Source: Epithemia pelagica
Taxonomy: Eukaryota; Bacillariophyta; Bacillariophyceae; Surirellales; Surirellaceae
DNA: 64,000 nucleotides
Reading direction: 5' to 3'
Assembly: GCA_946965045.2 (NCBI GenBank)
Contig: OX337241.1
Location: 1,302,001 to 1,366,000 of the forward strand
Shown here: piece after piece, positions 1 through 8,623 of the stretch
Position numbering within the stretch: position 1 is the stretch's first letter
How the letters are laid out: every line of letters starts with the position of its first letter
The notes under the pieces: model-generated
What the model was told of the DNA's origin: nothing
The model's input: the letters and a program-made list of their open reading frames with translations, nothing else
Database searches by the model: none
Position numbers and translations under genes: made by a program

Positions 1-373
1 CTATCTCCCCTGTTTAACCTACTTTCAACATGGGGCTAGGAAGATTGATCATTGCATGATTTTGATTTGTCCAATCCACTAAGAACTTGGAGGTGGTGCG
101 CTCACCAGTCACCCGAACAATCTAAATCAGAAGTCACCCGACAACAGCACACGCATGTGGTATTTTCGCTCCCAACAGGAGAATTTCAAGCGTGGTCAGT
201 ATCTTCACTTACACCCCCAAAACTGTCTCACCGTTCAACGAGGAGCGCACCACTCAAAAGACACAGCATATGGTGATGGAATCCGATCACTTTCATAACC
301 ATGATATTCGAGATGCGAAAAAGAATGGCCGGTCCATGCAATCATTGCTGTGTTGACTTGATGAAAGGATGAC
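1..373. other. Left-edge sequence, no gene recognised
   Basis: No open frame in this stretch has recognisable domain content. The only short frame (52-276) has no known motif and no start context. It probably holds the 3' flank of the DUF1350 gene that ends at 374 on the minus strand. I see no tRNA, repeat array or terminal repeat. Confidence 0.4.
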
Positions 374-1702
374 TCAAAGCGCGCGATCTTTGCTGATTAT
401 TTCGATAAGGTAGCTGCTGACGACTTGGCGCAATTGAAGGAGCGATTCGTCATTGATTCTTGATCGACGACGACCCGTCAAAAGCCTTGCTAGGCTTTTT
501 CCCAGACGGGAGTTGAATCGCTCCAACCAGGAATCACTTTCTTTTCGATTCGATGGAGCAACGGGTGTGAGGTGCGTACCTCGTATTCGAGAAAAGTAGA
601 CAGACGAGGCTTCCGCCAGGGCAGACGCCAATTTTGAACTTTGATCCACTTTGTCGTCGTCAAACTGAACAATAAGGGTGTTCGAAATGTTATATCTTCC
701 ATCCATCGTCAGAGCCTTCCAAAGTTGATCTGGTGATGGGTAAAACTCGAGAGAGTCTTCTGACGGGGTAAGGGCTGACTTCAGCTTGCTTGCTTGTTGC
801 TGGAGTACATCTCCAAGATCGGACAACACTTCACCCCAATCCTCCTCATCCTCGAAATCGTCACCGTACAAGTAATCCGACTTTCTTCGTCTCTTTTCAT
901 CCAGGCTTTCTCTGTTTTGCATTGTTTCTCTTCTCAGCTGACGACTTGCCCTATTCAACTGATAAATTCCAGGGATGCCAGCTGCCGCCCCATAATTCGT
1001 AAAGCTCAACACAACCAGCGCCTTGAAATCAGGCGGAGGAGGGTACGACCGTCGACGCCTCTCCCCTGACCTGGTCCCAAGAGTGGCCAAGACAACCAAC
1101 AAACGAGAGCCAAGAGAATGTCCCAAGCCACAGACTGCCACGTCCGCCATTTTATCACCATATTCATCCACCAGCACATCGCGCCAGGCAACCTGGAACT
1201 GCCGATCCAACTTTTTGGCCAATGCCACATGTTCCAATGGTGACTGGAAGACTGTAACAGGAATGCTTGTAGCCACCACAGCCATTTGGGTATTTTTGAC
1301 GAGTTCTTCCAGAAAGTTGTTGTACCAGAGCGCCGGAGCAGATCCAAAGAATGTGCCTCCCACAAAATGAACGACCGACGTCGGACATGCGACACTCACA
1401 GGTGGCAACATCACATAAGCTGTTCCTGCGTCACTGGAGCAGGTTTCCCATTCAAGAGTTTCTTGATTTGATTGTGATGAACTATAGTATCCTTCGTCAG
1501 AAGACGGAGGTGCCTGTTCTCCATTGCGGTCGTCCCAGTAGTTGTTGATTCTGGATACCTTGTATGATCTAAGAACCGAGGTCGACAAATCGTGGGAAGC
1601 AAAACTGCACCACGCCCGTGCCAAGTTGCCATGTATAAGTTGTAGTACAACATAACATAAACATGACCTCCATCGCTTGCTGATGAATGTCATCAACTCC
1701 AT
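374..1702 (-). CDS. DUF1350 family alpha/beta-hydrolase-like protein, probably plastid
   Basis: A single-exon frame of 442 residues starting at a true ATG. The core (about residues 100-220) reads as DUF1350: a VVHFVGGTFFGSAP block, then FLEELVKNTQMAVVATSIPV, then a GLGHSLGSRL nucleophile-elbow-like GHSLG, followed by LSFTNYGAAAGIPG. DUF1350 proteins occur in cyanobacteria and in plastids of plants and algae, and their reaction is not established. The first 30 residues hold a hydrophobic stretch after basic residues, which would fit a secretory or bipartite plastid presequence, although no clear ASAFAP-type motif is visible; the plastid location is therefore inferred. The C-terminal half has a basic and acidic low-complexity insert (about residues 255-320) longer than in cyanobacterial relatives. 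The 390 bp upstream is shared with the divergently transcribed EGF-like gene. Confidence 0.8.
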   Translation of the reverse strand: MELMTFISKRWRSCLCYVVLQLIHGNLARAWCSFASHDLSTSVLRSYKVSRINNYWDDRNGEQAPPSSDEGYYSSSQSNQETLEWETCSSDAGTAYVMLPPVSVACPTSVVHFVGGTFFGSAPALWYNNFLEELVKNTQMAVVATSIPVTVFQSPLEHVALAKKLDRQFQVAWRDVLVDEYGDKMADVAVCGLGHSLGSRLLVVLATLGTRSGERRRRSYPPPPDFKALVVLSFTNYGAAAGIPGIYQLNRASRQLRRETMQNRESLDEKRRRKSDYLYGDDFEDEEDWGEVLSDLGDVLQQQASKLKSALTPSEDSLEFYPSPDQLWKALTMDGRYNISNTLIVQFDDDKVDQSSKLASALAEASSVYFSRIRGTHLTPVAPSNRKESDSWLERFNSRLGKSLARLLTGRRRSRINDESLLQLRQVVSSYLIEIISKDRAL

Positions 1703-2092
1703 TCTGAATTCTAAACGAAATCCAGTTCAGTGATGGATTGGCCAAGTCCCTTCCACGCGTCAACCTCTCAGGGCACGATGGGTATCACGCATGCCAGGTA
1801 AAGTTTACTATTGCCTTCGCTGCCATACTATCCGTTGATGATGCCAAGGCAATAGTCTTTGCAGTGGGAGCAAGAACAAATCCGGCGGAGACGATCATGT
1901 GGGTTCACAAAAGTTGGAATCCAGTAACCGCCAACTTTGTGAGCTCCTCCGCAATGCCGACGAAAAATTTGTACAAACAAAAGAGACAAGACTCCGACCA
2001 TCCTACAAAAAAACACAGGGAAATATTCATCAACAATTTGAAACTTTCCTCCGCAAGTCAGGATTGTTGATTCCGCTTCCGCTCCGGTGCAG
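1703..2092. promoter_or_regulatory. Divergent intergenic region between DUF1350 and EGF-like genes
   Basis: About 390 bases lie between two divergently read genes and should hold both promoters. Part of it may be an intron or first exon of the EGF-like gene: a CCGGTGCAG acceptor-like site at 2084-2092 is followed in frame by a hydrophobic signal-peptide-like stretch. No TATA box or known element could be assigned. Confidence 0.35.
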
Positions 2093-2137
2093 TTTGCTTC
2101 GTGCCATCTACAACATCTCGTGCTTTTCTTTTCCGTA

Positions 2138-2911
2138 ATGTCGGCCAATGCGGAATCTGAGATATGTCCTGACTTTCACACCTGCCTCAATGGTTCTAAA
2201 TGTGTAGAGACCTCTACCCGACAAGATCGCTTCTTTTGCGATTGTGATCTTACGAACGATCTATCCTCCACCTTTGCCGGTGCCAAATGTCAACACGAGT
2301 CTACGGTCTTTTGCAATGAGCTCAACCGAAAATCCTACACCAGTTTTTGTACGAATCAGGGAACCTGCAAACAGATGGTGGCCGTAAATGGACAACACCA
2401 GGGCTGCAACTGCCCTAGTCAATACACAGGCGACGTAAGTGACTGGGTCCAGTTTGTTGTTGTTTGCCTTTTTCATTTGCACTTATGAAAGTTCTTGGAC
2501 CCTTAGTTTTGTGAATTCGTGGTAGGGGAAAACGTGGCAGATCATATAACAGCGGAAATCATTACTCCGAAACCAGCGACCATCGCTGCTTCCGATTCGG
2601 ATCGAGGACCTGCTTTTGCCATTGTCATGGTCGCCATTGTATTGGTGATTTCCATCACACTGTCTTTGGTTGCCTATTTTGCACTTCAAATTCAAAAGAA
2701 GGATGACGATGATCATCCAGTCACACCGACCAAACCCCGCAGACATGATTTGGCGTTGGACGCAGACGGAGGTGTTCTCAAAGAGGCTGTGAGCACTCCC
2801 AGAACAGTCGATGACGATATGGACGACCCGCCACTTGACCCATCCTTTACAATTGACGACACTTTCAGTACCGGAGGAGAATCGGCAACAGGTGATCACG
2901 AGATTCTCTAA
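2138..2911 (+). CDS. EGF-like domain, single-pass membrane protein (two exons)
   Basis: Exons are 2138-2434 and 2507-2911, joined by an intron with a GTAAGT donor at 2435 and a TTAG acceptor at 2506. Splicing restores a textbook EGF ending, in which a CNC...YTGD is completed by FCE, so the model is well supported. The ectodomain carries cysteines spaced as one and a half EGF-like repeats (CPDFHTCLNGSKC... and CTNQGTCK...CNCPSQYTGDFCE). A transmembrane helix follows (GPAFAIVMVAIVLVISITLSL), then a cytoplasmic acidic/basic tail. The first ATG at 2138 leaves no signal peptide. In-frame codons from 2093 encode a hydrophobic stretch ending SANA that looks like one, so the true start probably lies in an upstream exon. 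A cell-surface adhesion or receptor role is inferred; the ligand is unknown. Confidence 0.72.
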
Positions 2912-3028
2912 GCTGTGTATAGGAGATGGAGCACTAACGCGTTTCACAAACCAAGATATATTAAAGACCGGATCTATAGAGTTATGTTTTTCACTATTCA
3001 GCCGGTCCTATGCATGAGTGGGTGCAAA

Positions 3029-4204
3029 CTACTTTATTCTTACAGCGTATAGAAGAATTGGTGCATCCATCCACCCTAGTTTGCGATGCTCATGGACACG
3101 CCACGTTTGCTTCGATGGCCCACGTTGCCAGACTCGTTCGAGAGCTTGTAGAATCAGCTCTCTTATTCTGCTTTCTTTCTCATGCACAGTCGCAGGGGCT
3201 TTCGAAGTGCTCACAAATTCTCTCCAGTCATGTGTATTGGATGTGAAAAGGGCCAAACCTTCTAAAAAGACATGGACAGCCCAGTCCTCTTCTGGGTTGC
3301 TTCTGGGGTAAGTCATGACAGAAAGCATACCACCCACTCGTAAGTACAAGACGGCATCTGTCATGGAGACCAGCGTCGAGTCTGTTTGAGTCAAAAACTC
3401 TTTGGAGGAGGTCGGCAAGTACCCGAGATTATAAACAACAAGAGCAACCGAGCATGGTTTCCTCCTGGGAAGAGGTAAGGGTGAATGCGATGCATGTACA
3501 ACTTGTATATTGGATTCCAAAACATGTGGTGAAACAACTGCCTGCAATTCTTTCGTTGTATTGGAACATGCTTCTTTCTGAATGTCCACACAAACAAGTT
3601 CCGAAGCCGTGTCATGAGATGATCTCTCCATATTTTCTGTTGGGAACAACATGGTTGCCAAAGCCACTGAATCGCCTCCATTGCCCGCAGTGGCGTCAAT
3701 TGCTGAATCAATTCCTGGTCGGAGCACACTTCTCCACAGCATGTGCGCTAGCGCAGTACTTGTTATGGTCGGATTCTGACCGTACCCAATGTTTACATCA
3801 AAATCACTGAGTGTCGAATGTAGCTGAGAAAGATCTGATGGGGTTTGGTCTCTTGTCCGTGCGAAGTCTGCTGAATTGATGTCGTTTTGGAGAATATCTT
3901 CACCGACTGCCTTGAGCGTATCACGAATTTCATTATGGATCGTGGTATCCTCTTGTCCATCGCTTGAGATGATTCGTTTGGTAAGAGTTCGCTCGGCACG
4001 TTTTAGGACACCGGAAAGCAAGTCACGGTCACTGGTTCCCTGTAGAGCGATAATTGGGCAGCAGTTCCTTGTTGGGTGCCATCTCTGTGTTCTGAACAAA
4101 CCGGAAAGAAGACTGCACGATCCTCGCACCAGCATGACAAATGATAACACTTTCAATTCATGAATCAGGGAAGCGGCACCCTGTTTTCGCCTCGTCGATA
4201 TCAT
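3029..4204 (-). CDS. SAM-dependent methyltransferase, YtqB/MnmM (rRNA_methylase PF06962) family
   Basis: A 391-residue single-exon frame from a true ATG. The C-terminal half carries the family signature: motif I AIDATAGNGGDSVALA for SAM binding, an acidic CVDIQ that would contact the adenosine ribose, and the catalytic-loop motif VVYNLGYLPTSSKE followed by the VGGMLSVMTYP strand. Bacterial members (YtqB, now MnmM) methylate wobble-position aminomethyl-thiouridine in tRNA, and homologues occur in plants and algae. About 150 N-terminal residues precede the domain; the first 50 are basic and hydrophobic and could be an organelle presequence. That would fit an organellar tRNA substrate, but the location is inferred. 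It is tail-to-tail with the EGF-like gene (117 bp apart) and divergent from the bZIP gene. Confidence 0.82.
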   Translation of the reverse strand: MISTRRKQGAASLIHELKVLSFVMLVRGSCSLLSGLFRTQRWHPTRNCCPIIALQGTSDRDLLSGVLKRAERTLTKRIISSDGQEDTTIHNEIRDTLKAVGEDILQNDINSADFARTRDQTPSDLSQLHSTLSDFDVNIGYGQNPTITSTALAHMLWRSVLRPGIDSAIDATAGNGGDSVALATMLFPTENMERSSHDTASELVCVDIQKEACSNTTKELQAVVSPHVLESNIQVVHASHSPLPLPRRKPCSVALVVYNLGYLPTSSKEFLTQTDSTLVSMTDAVLYLRVGGMLSVMTYPRSNPEEDWAVHVFLEGLALFTSNTHDWREFVSTSKAPATVHEKESRIRELILQALERVWQRGPSKQTWRVHEHRKLGWMDAPILLYAVRIK

Positions 4205-4796
4205 CGGACACTCTGTCGCAAGCGAAAGGATAAAGATACAGGCGGAAGAAAAAATGGGACGAAAAAAATTCCATTGGTCACTTTTGATCGCATTAAAGTT
4301 TCTAGCTCTCTAGCAACAGTAGGGTAGCTAGCTAGCTCTAGCTTGGGTTCTTGTGCGCCATGGAAATGGAAGTATGGAAGGGGTGCGTGACGCACGAAAA
4401 ATGACTATCTACGCCCGCGCGCGTTCACGTTTTGTGCTTAGAAGAAAACGGTCCAGGGAACCGTTCGATGCATTGTTTGGTCTTGACATTTTTGGTCTTT
4501 TTTGGTACTGTTTATCCCTTATTGACTGATGTGAGCGAACCAACGTGGCAAAGGGTGGCACAATGGCGGTTCCCACTTCCGGAGGATTTGCATACGTGGT
4601 AAGTTGCTGTGATCACGTGTGTGTCTCTCGACTTGAACCCTATCGTCGTTGTAATCTTTGCGAACCGCTACCTTTTTAGTACTACTCCTACCCGAAAACA
4701 AGTTTGCACCGACTTTCACATGCAAGGCAGGTAAGGGTGTGAGAACGAGAGCATCGAGACACAAAAGATCCCTACAAGCAACACCTGATCAAGAAG
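4205..4796. promoter_or_regulatory. Divergent promoter region, methyltransferase and bZIP genes
   Basis: This 590 bp gap separates divergently transcribed genes. It includes a short GCTAGCTAGCTC palindromic tract near 4328 and pyrimidine-rich runs near 4240-4270 and 4490-4515. No open frame here has recognisable content, and no transcription factor site could be assigned with confidence. Confidence 0.4.
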
Positions 4797-5768
4797 ATGT
4801 CTGTTTTGCTGCACCAGGGCATGACAACCCAACCGGTACCACAGCCAGAAGCACCTTCGTCGCCAACCAACACTGCTGACGATGGAGAGAACTCAAAGAA
4901 GCGTCCGCATCCCTCTGGTGGCGATGGTGAGACGGAAAAGTTGGCAGCACGTCGCGAAGCCAACCGCGTTCATGCGTTCAAGAGTCGGCAACGAAGCAAG
5001 GCCTTGCTGCAGGAACTCCAGCGCACAGTCGAGCTGTTGAGTGGCGAAAAGTCGGAACTGGAACGAGAGAACGCGGTTCTCCGAGCCCAGGTGGATGTCC
5101 TCCAGCAACAGAACCTAGCTCTTACTCAATCGCAGCGAATGCTCCTCGTACGGTCTGGGCAACCATTTGCACCCAACCCAGCTCCAGCATTAGCCAGCCC
5201 CGCGGCAGCGTTGGGACAGGCCCTTGGTACGTTCGGAGCTGCTGCTCAAGCGTTTCCTGTCGCCTTCCCTGGAGCACCCACACCAGTTGCCCCTCCAGGA
5301 ACAGTAGTTGCACCAGCCACTGCAGTTGCTCCCACTGTGGTTGCGCCAGCTACAGCAGTTCCTGCACCAGCCACTGCAGTTGCTCCCACTTTAATTGCAC
5401 CAGCCACTGCAGCTCCTACAGCAGTGGTTGCAGTTGCTCCTGCTGGGATGCCTTCAATGATTGCCCCTGTTGCCGTTCAACCAGCTGCGGCTCCCCAACC
5501 TCAAGTCGTACACCAAGTGCTACCTACACAAGACACCACTCCAACTATCGCACAAAACGCGGCAATGCCGCAACAGTTGCAACAAGCTCAAGTCGCAGAT
5601 GCTCCTACCGCCATTGTCACCGAACAGCCCCCAGCGGCAGCTCCTGTTGTAGAGAATGGAGTGAACGTTGCGCAACAGCCAGCACATGACCCCGCTTCAG
5701 TGAACTTGCCAGCGGGGACAAGTGATTCGTCAACTCCTCTGCATTCTTCGAAGAAAAGTTATGTTTAA
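4797..5768 (+). CDS. bZIP transcription factor with Ala/Pro/Val-rich tail
   Basis: The 323-residue frame starts at ATG 4797. The bZIP domain is complete: a basic region (about residues 50-70) with invariant Asn56 and Arg64 in the N-x7-R spacing, then a leucine zipper with leucines at 74, 81, 88, 95 and 102, exactly seven apart. The factor should dimerise and bind DNA in the nucleus. Beyond residue 125 the protein is low complexity, rich in Ala, Pro and Val (units like PATAVAP), then Gln-rich, probably a transactivation or scaffold region. The nucleotide sequence there (about 5300-5440) is a degenerate tandem repeat of GCACCAGCCACTGCAGTTGC type, so copy number could vary between alleles. Stramenopiles have many bZIPs, including aureochromes, but no LOV domain is present. 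Target genes are unknown. Confidence 0.88.
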   Translation: MSVLLHQGMTTQPVPQPEAPSSPTNTADDGENSKKRPHPSGGDGETEKLAARREANRVHAFKSRQRSKALLQELQRTVELLSGEKSELERENAVLRAQVDVLQQQNLALTQSQRMLLVRSGQPFAPNPAPALASPAAALGQALGTFGAAAQAFPVAFPGAPTPVAPPGTVVAPATAVAPTVVAPATAVPAPATAVAPTLIAPATAAPTAVVAVAPAGMPSMIAPVAVQPAAAPQPQVVHQVLPTQDTTPTIAQNAAMPQQLQQAQVADAPTAIVTEQPPAAAPVVENGVNVAQQPAHDPASVNLPAGTSDSSTPLHSSKKSYV

Positions 5769-6561
5769 TGGAAGGGAGCATTTTCAGCCTGGGGCTGGAA
5801 GCGAGAAGCAAACGAAATTGTCGCATCCTTCTTTCCCAAGCGCACTTCAAGTTGAGCTTTAGACGAGTACTTTGAGCGGGAAGGAGGACCCATGTGAATA
5901 CCGTGTGCAGTGGAGGGACTGAACTTCGCATCGGCGTTCCCACACAATCAGCCTCTAGATTTTTTGACGTATCACAGGACTCTGCCATGAGACTGAGGCA
6001 CAGTATTTTTGTGGATGTGATCTCTTGACTGGGGTCGCAGCAAGAGACATTTTACATGTAAATGAATGTAAAGTTGAAGAACAGTTACTGAGCTATCAAT
6101 ACTTCGTTTGGTCCCTCCAAACATTTAATTGTACGATTTACTGGGGACCGTCGTGCGTTTACATCCAAGTGACAAAACCCAATTTGAATGGACAAGTGTG
6201 GCGTCAATGCAAACTTGTATGAAACGTATCATTTGTCAACTCGAGAGAAGGGATGGCTTTTCTCTCCTGCAGGAAATGCCGACACTTGTTGAACTTTGTC
6301 GCTTGACTGACAGGCTGCAGTTTTGTTTCAACTCTTCCACACTTTTCAGAGTTCGTTCGATACGACAACAAATCGCCTTTCCAGCAGTTGGAGAGGAAAT
6401 CGACAAAGAAAGAGATTCGACAAAACTGTTTGTTGGTTGTTTTCTTATTTTCTTCGTCGAGATGTTACTCCCTTCTTCACCACCAGGAACTACTGATTTT
6501 TAACGTGAGTGAATCAACGTCTCTGCGATTCGTTCTGTAGTGTTTTCATTCCTCTCTCGTG
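5769..6561. other. Intergenic, no supported gene
   Basis: About 790 bases lie between the bZIP stop and the 3' end of the glycosyltransferase. A 124-codon frame at 6129-6503 exists, but its codon content and residue pattern are not protein-like. These are probably the 3' regions of the two convergent genes. No repeat or RNA gene was recognised. Confidence 0.4.
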
Positions 6562-7704
6562 CTATGCTAGTACCGGGGTGGGGAGTTGGCTCAACTTGTG
6601 CTTGGCCGATTCCCACAATCGACCACGGTATGCAGTATGCAACTGCGCCTTGCGACGAGCGGCCCAATAGGCCGTCCACCCAACATTCCACAAGCGATGC
6701 CGATCCATATTTCCCGATACATCGTTTGTCCCCGAATCATCGTCTTTTAGTGCATCCGAGGCCTCCCATACATTGAGATTAAAGGCATAGTTGCGATATG
6801 GTCCTTCCAGGGGAACCCCATACACATGATTGGCCACGAGGGACATGAAAATGTCTTCGCCATTCCACAAAGGATGAGACTCCGCCAACGTTTCTGGATC
6901 AATCAAGTACTGATAGTCTACAAAGTACTGACAAAGTCGTGTCTCCATGACCATAAATTTGGTCAAAACAACTTCCACCGGTCCAAGTATAGTGCGTGTG
7001 TTGTATCCGTGCCGTTGTGGATTCCAAAAGAGGCTAAAGGACCGTCCATACCGTCCAACGATACGATGAGAATCAGTGGAAAATTCTGCCAACAGCTGGG
7101 AAATGGCAGCGGCGCTCAATTCTTGATCGTCATCGACATGAATCACCCAGGGATACTTGGCTTCCGATGCAGCGAAGCGAAATCGTAAACTAAGTCCATA
7201 CTGTTGATTTGCTTCAACGGCATCCAGATTGCGTACTTTTGGATGTGCGTGGTGAAATTTTGTTTTCGGATTGGCATGGCAGAGCAATATTTCGGCAATG
7301 TTCGGGTGATTGCCAAGGGTGGATATCAAGTTGCTTTCTTGCAGCATTCGAGGACGACTGTAGTTCATGATTACCACCGAGACCAAGATGTCCGATGATA
7401 CCACAACCTTGGTACTATGATTTTCTTCACTCTGAGCCGAAAACTGATAGAAGCAACAGATCAGCGTTACAAGGATGATGAAAATGATACAAGAACCAAC
7501 CACGGCATTGGTTCGTTTGCCCTTGAAAACCATGAAATTAGTTCTCAAATACCAGGTCAACCGAACAAAGAGTGGATGTCTATAATAGACACCATGAGGC
7601 ACATGTTCTTTCTTCTCTTCTTGTGCTTCCACATCCCTGTCTCGTCGTGGCGGATTGTCTTGGTGGTGGTCATCCGTATGCCGTACTCGTAGGCGGCCCG
7701 ACAT
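6562..7704 (-). CDS. GT64-like (exostosin C-domain type) type II membrane glycosyltransferase
   Basis: The native start is taken as the ATG at 7704, giving 380 residues. The open frame extends to 7797, but those extra codons lie in a retrotransposon LTR. The architecture is type II: a basic/acidic cytoplasmic tail, one helix around residues 65-90 (VVGSCIIFIILVTLICCFY), a stem, then a GT-A fold. Motifs resembling the GT64 domain of EXT/EXTL enzymes are VSVVIMNYSRPR, the metal-binding HVDDDQ, RIVGRYGRSF, and NGEDIFMS near the C-terminus. It should act in the Golgi and transfer a sugar from a nucleotide donor; donor and acceptor are not deducible. A Copia element starts 28 bp upstream of the ATG, so its 5' UTR and promoter are interrupted. 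Confidence 0.75.
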   Translation of the reverse strand: MSGRLRVRHTDDHHQDNPPRRDRDVEAQEEKKEHVPHGVYYRHPLFVRLTWYLRTNFMVFKGKRTNAVVGSCIIFIILVTLICCFYQFSAQSEENHSTKVVVSSDILVSVVIMNYSRPRMLQESNLISTLGNHPNIAEILLCHANPKTKFHHAHPKVRNLDAVEANQQYGLSLRFRFAASEAKYPWVIHVDDDQELSAAAISQLLAEFSTDSHRIVGRYGRSFSLFWNPQRHGYNTRTILGPVEVVLTKFMVMETRLCQYFVDYQYLIDPETLAESHPLWNGEDIFMSLVANHVYGVPLEGPYRNYAFNLNVWEASDALKDDDSGTNDVSGNMDRHRLWNVGWTAYWAARRKAQLHTAYRGRLWESAKHKLSQLPTPVLA

Positions 7705-7732
7705 GGCCGATGAGAAGATTTTGGAGGGAGAC

Positions 7733-7906
7733 TGAATAAATCCCGCCAACAGGTCGCATATTGGCGGATACATGGTCGCATATTGGCGAATATGCATCGC
7801 CTACATATGCTGCTACGCATCTAGTTTTCTAGTCATAATTTTGGTCTAGCCACTTGTTGCACGCCGTATACACCGTGTTGTAGCGTGTAGTGGCAAAATT
7901 TATACA
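7733..7906 (+). repeat. 5' LTR of Copia element
   Basis: 174 bp, starting TGAATAAATCCC and ending AAATTTATACA, identical by eye to 14590-14763. It contains two tandem 22 bp units starting GGTCGCATATTGGCG (7752-7773 and 7774-7795). Such LTRs carry the element promoter. An antisense ATG at 7797 is in frame with the neighbouring glycosyltransferase. Confidence 0.95.
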
Positions 7907-7913
7907 GTTTATC

Positions 7914-8001
7914 AGACCCAAACGCTGCAGCCGCGGAGTTTAGTTGGTTTATGTACGCTGTTGGCATGGAAGGTCTGGGGTTCGAATCCCCATGATTTAT
8001 C
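7914..8001 (+). other. tRNA-like segment next to the Copia 5' LTR
   Basis: Just after the LTR a D-arm/A-box-like GGAGTTTAGTTGG (7935-7947) is followed, at tRNA spacing, by a perfect T-arm: stem TGGGG / CCCCA with loop TTCGAAT (7976-7992), which matches a B box. A convincing anticodon stem and a fully paired acceptor stem are missing (TTTATCA against TGATTTA pairs 5 of 7), so it is not called a functional tRNA. It may be a tRNA relic or a structured leader near the primer-binding site. TATCAGA at 7910-7916 resembles the usual initiator-tRNA primer-binding sequence. Confidence 0.45.
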
Positions 8002-8623
8002 GGACGACCGGCCGTTGGACCCTGTATAGGGACCCACCTCTCCGATGGTAGATCAAAATGACCAGATAGTGCATCGGCGTCCGACTGTCCCCTGACCATA
8101 TTCCAATTCTAACCAGGACTATGCTGCCTCGGATATTCTAAATGCTAAGATGCTCTGTGTGCACCATGTGAGAACTCTGTTGAGTTTTGCTCTTTGCCTT
8201 TTGCCCGTACTGGTAGCGGCTGATCACCGCTTGGGAGTGTTCGCGCTAAGCTAATCGTCACGGTATGCTTGCGGCACTACTTATAGTTCACACTCGTGAT
8301 GTGTGACCCATGGCACTCTCCCATGTGACGGGGAGCACTCGCTTAAGTGAGCGATTGTTTTGGTAATCTTTTCTCCATACGTGAAAATATAGATACCTCC
8401 TTTTGCACTGTGCCGACGCACACGTCCTAAGTATTTGTTCTCTGCCGACTGCAGCGCAAACGCAAGTCGACACTACTTGTGCACCTTAATTCCAGGTAGA
8501 ATCGCGAAATCTGCGATCTGCATCACCTTTTGGCAATGCCTCCACACTTCTGTGTTTTTTGCCTGTGTTTTGCTCTGAACCTCTCCTGCTTCTGGCTCTC
8601 TTGCTTTCCTTTTGCCTTCCACC

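Noticed and set aside
6129-6503. 124-codon frame between the bZIP and glycosyltransferase genes
   Set aside because: No motif, no homology pattern, and it lies in the expected 3' region of convergent genes.
7705-7797. Upstream start of the glycosyltransferase at 7797
   Set aside because: The codons before about 7733 come from the inserted LTR; 7704 is the native start. It is kept only as a finding.
7927-8001. Functional tRNA gene
   Set aside because: T-arm and D-loop are good, but there is no paired anticodon stem and the acceptor stem has mismatches; recorded only as tRNA-like.
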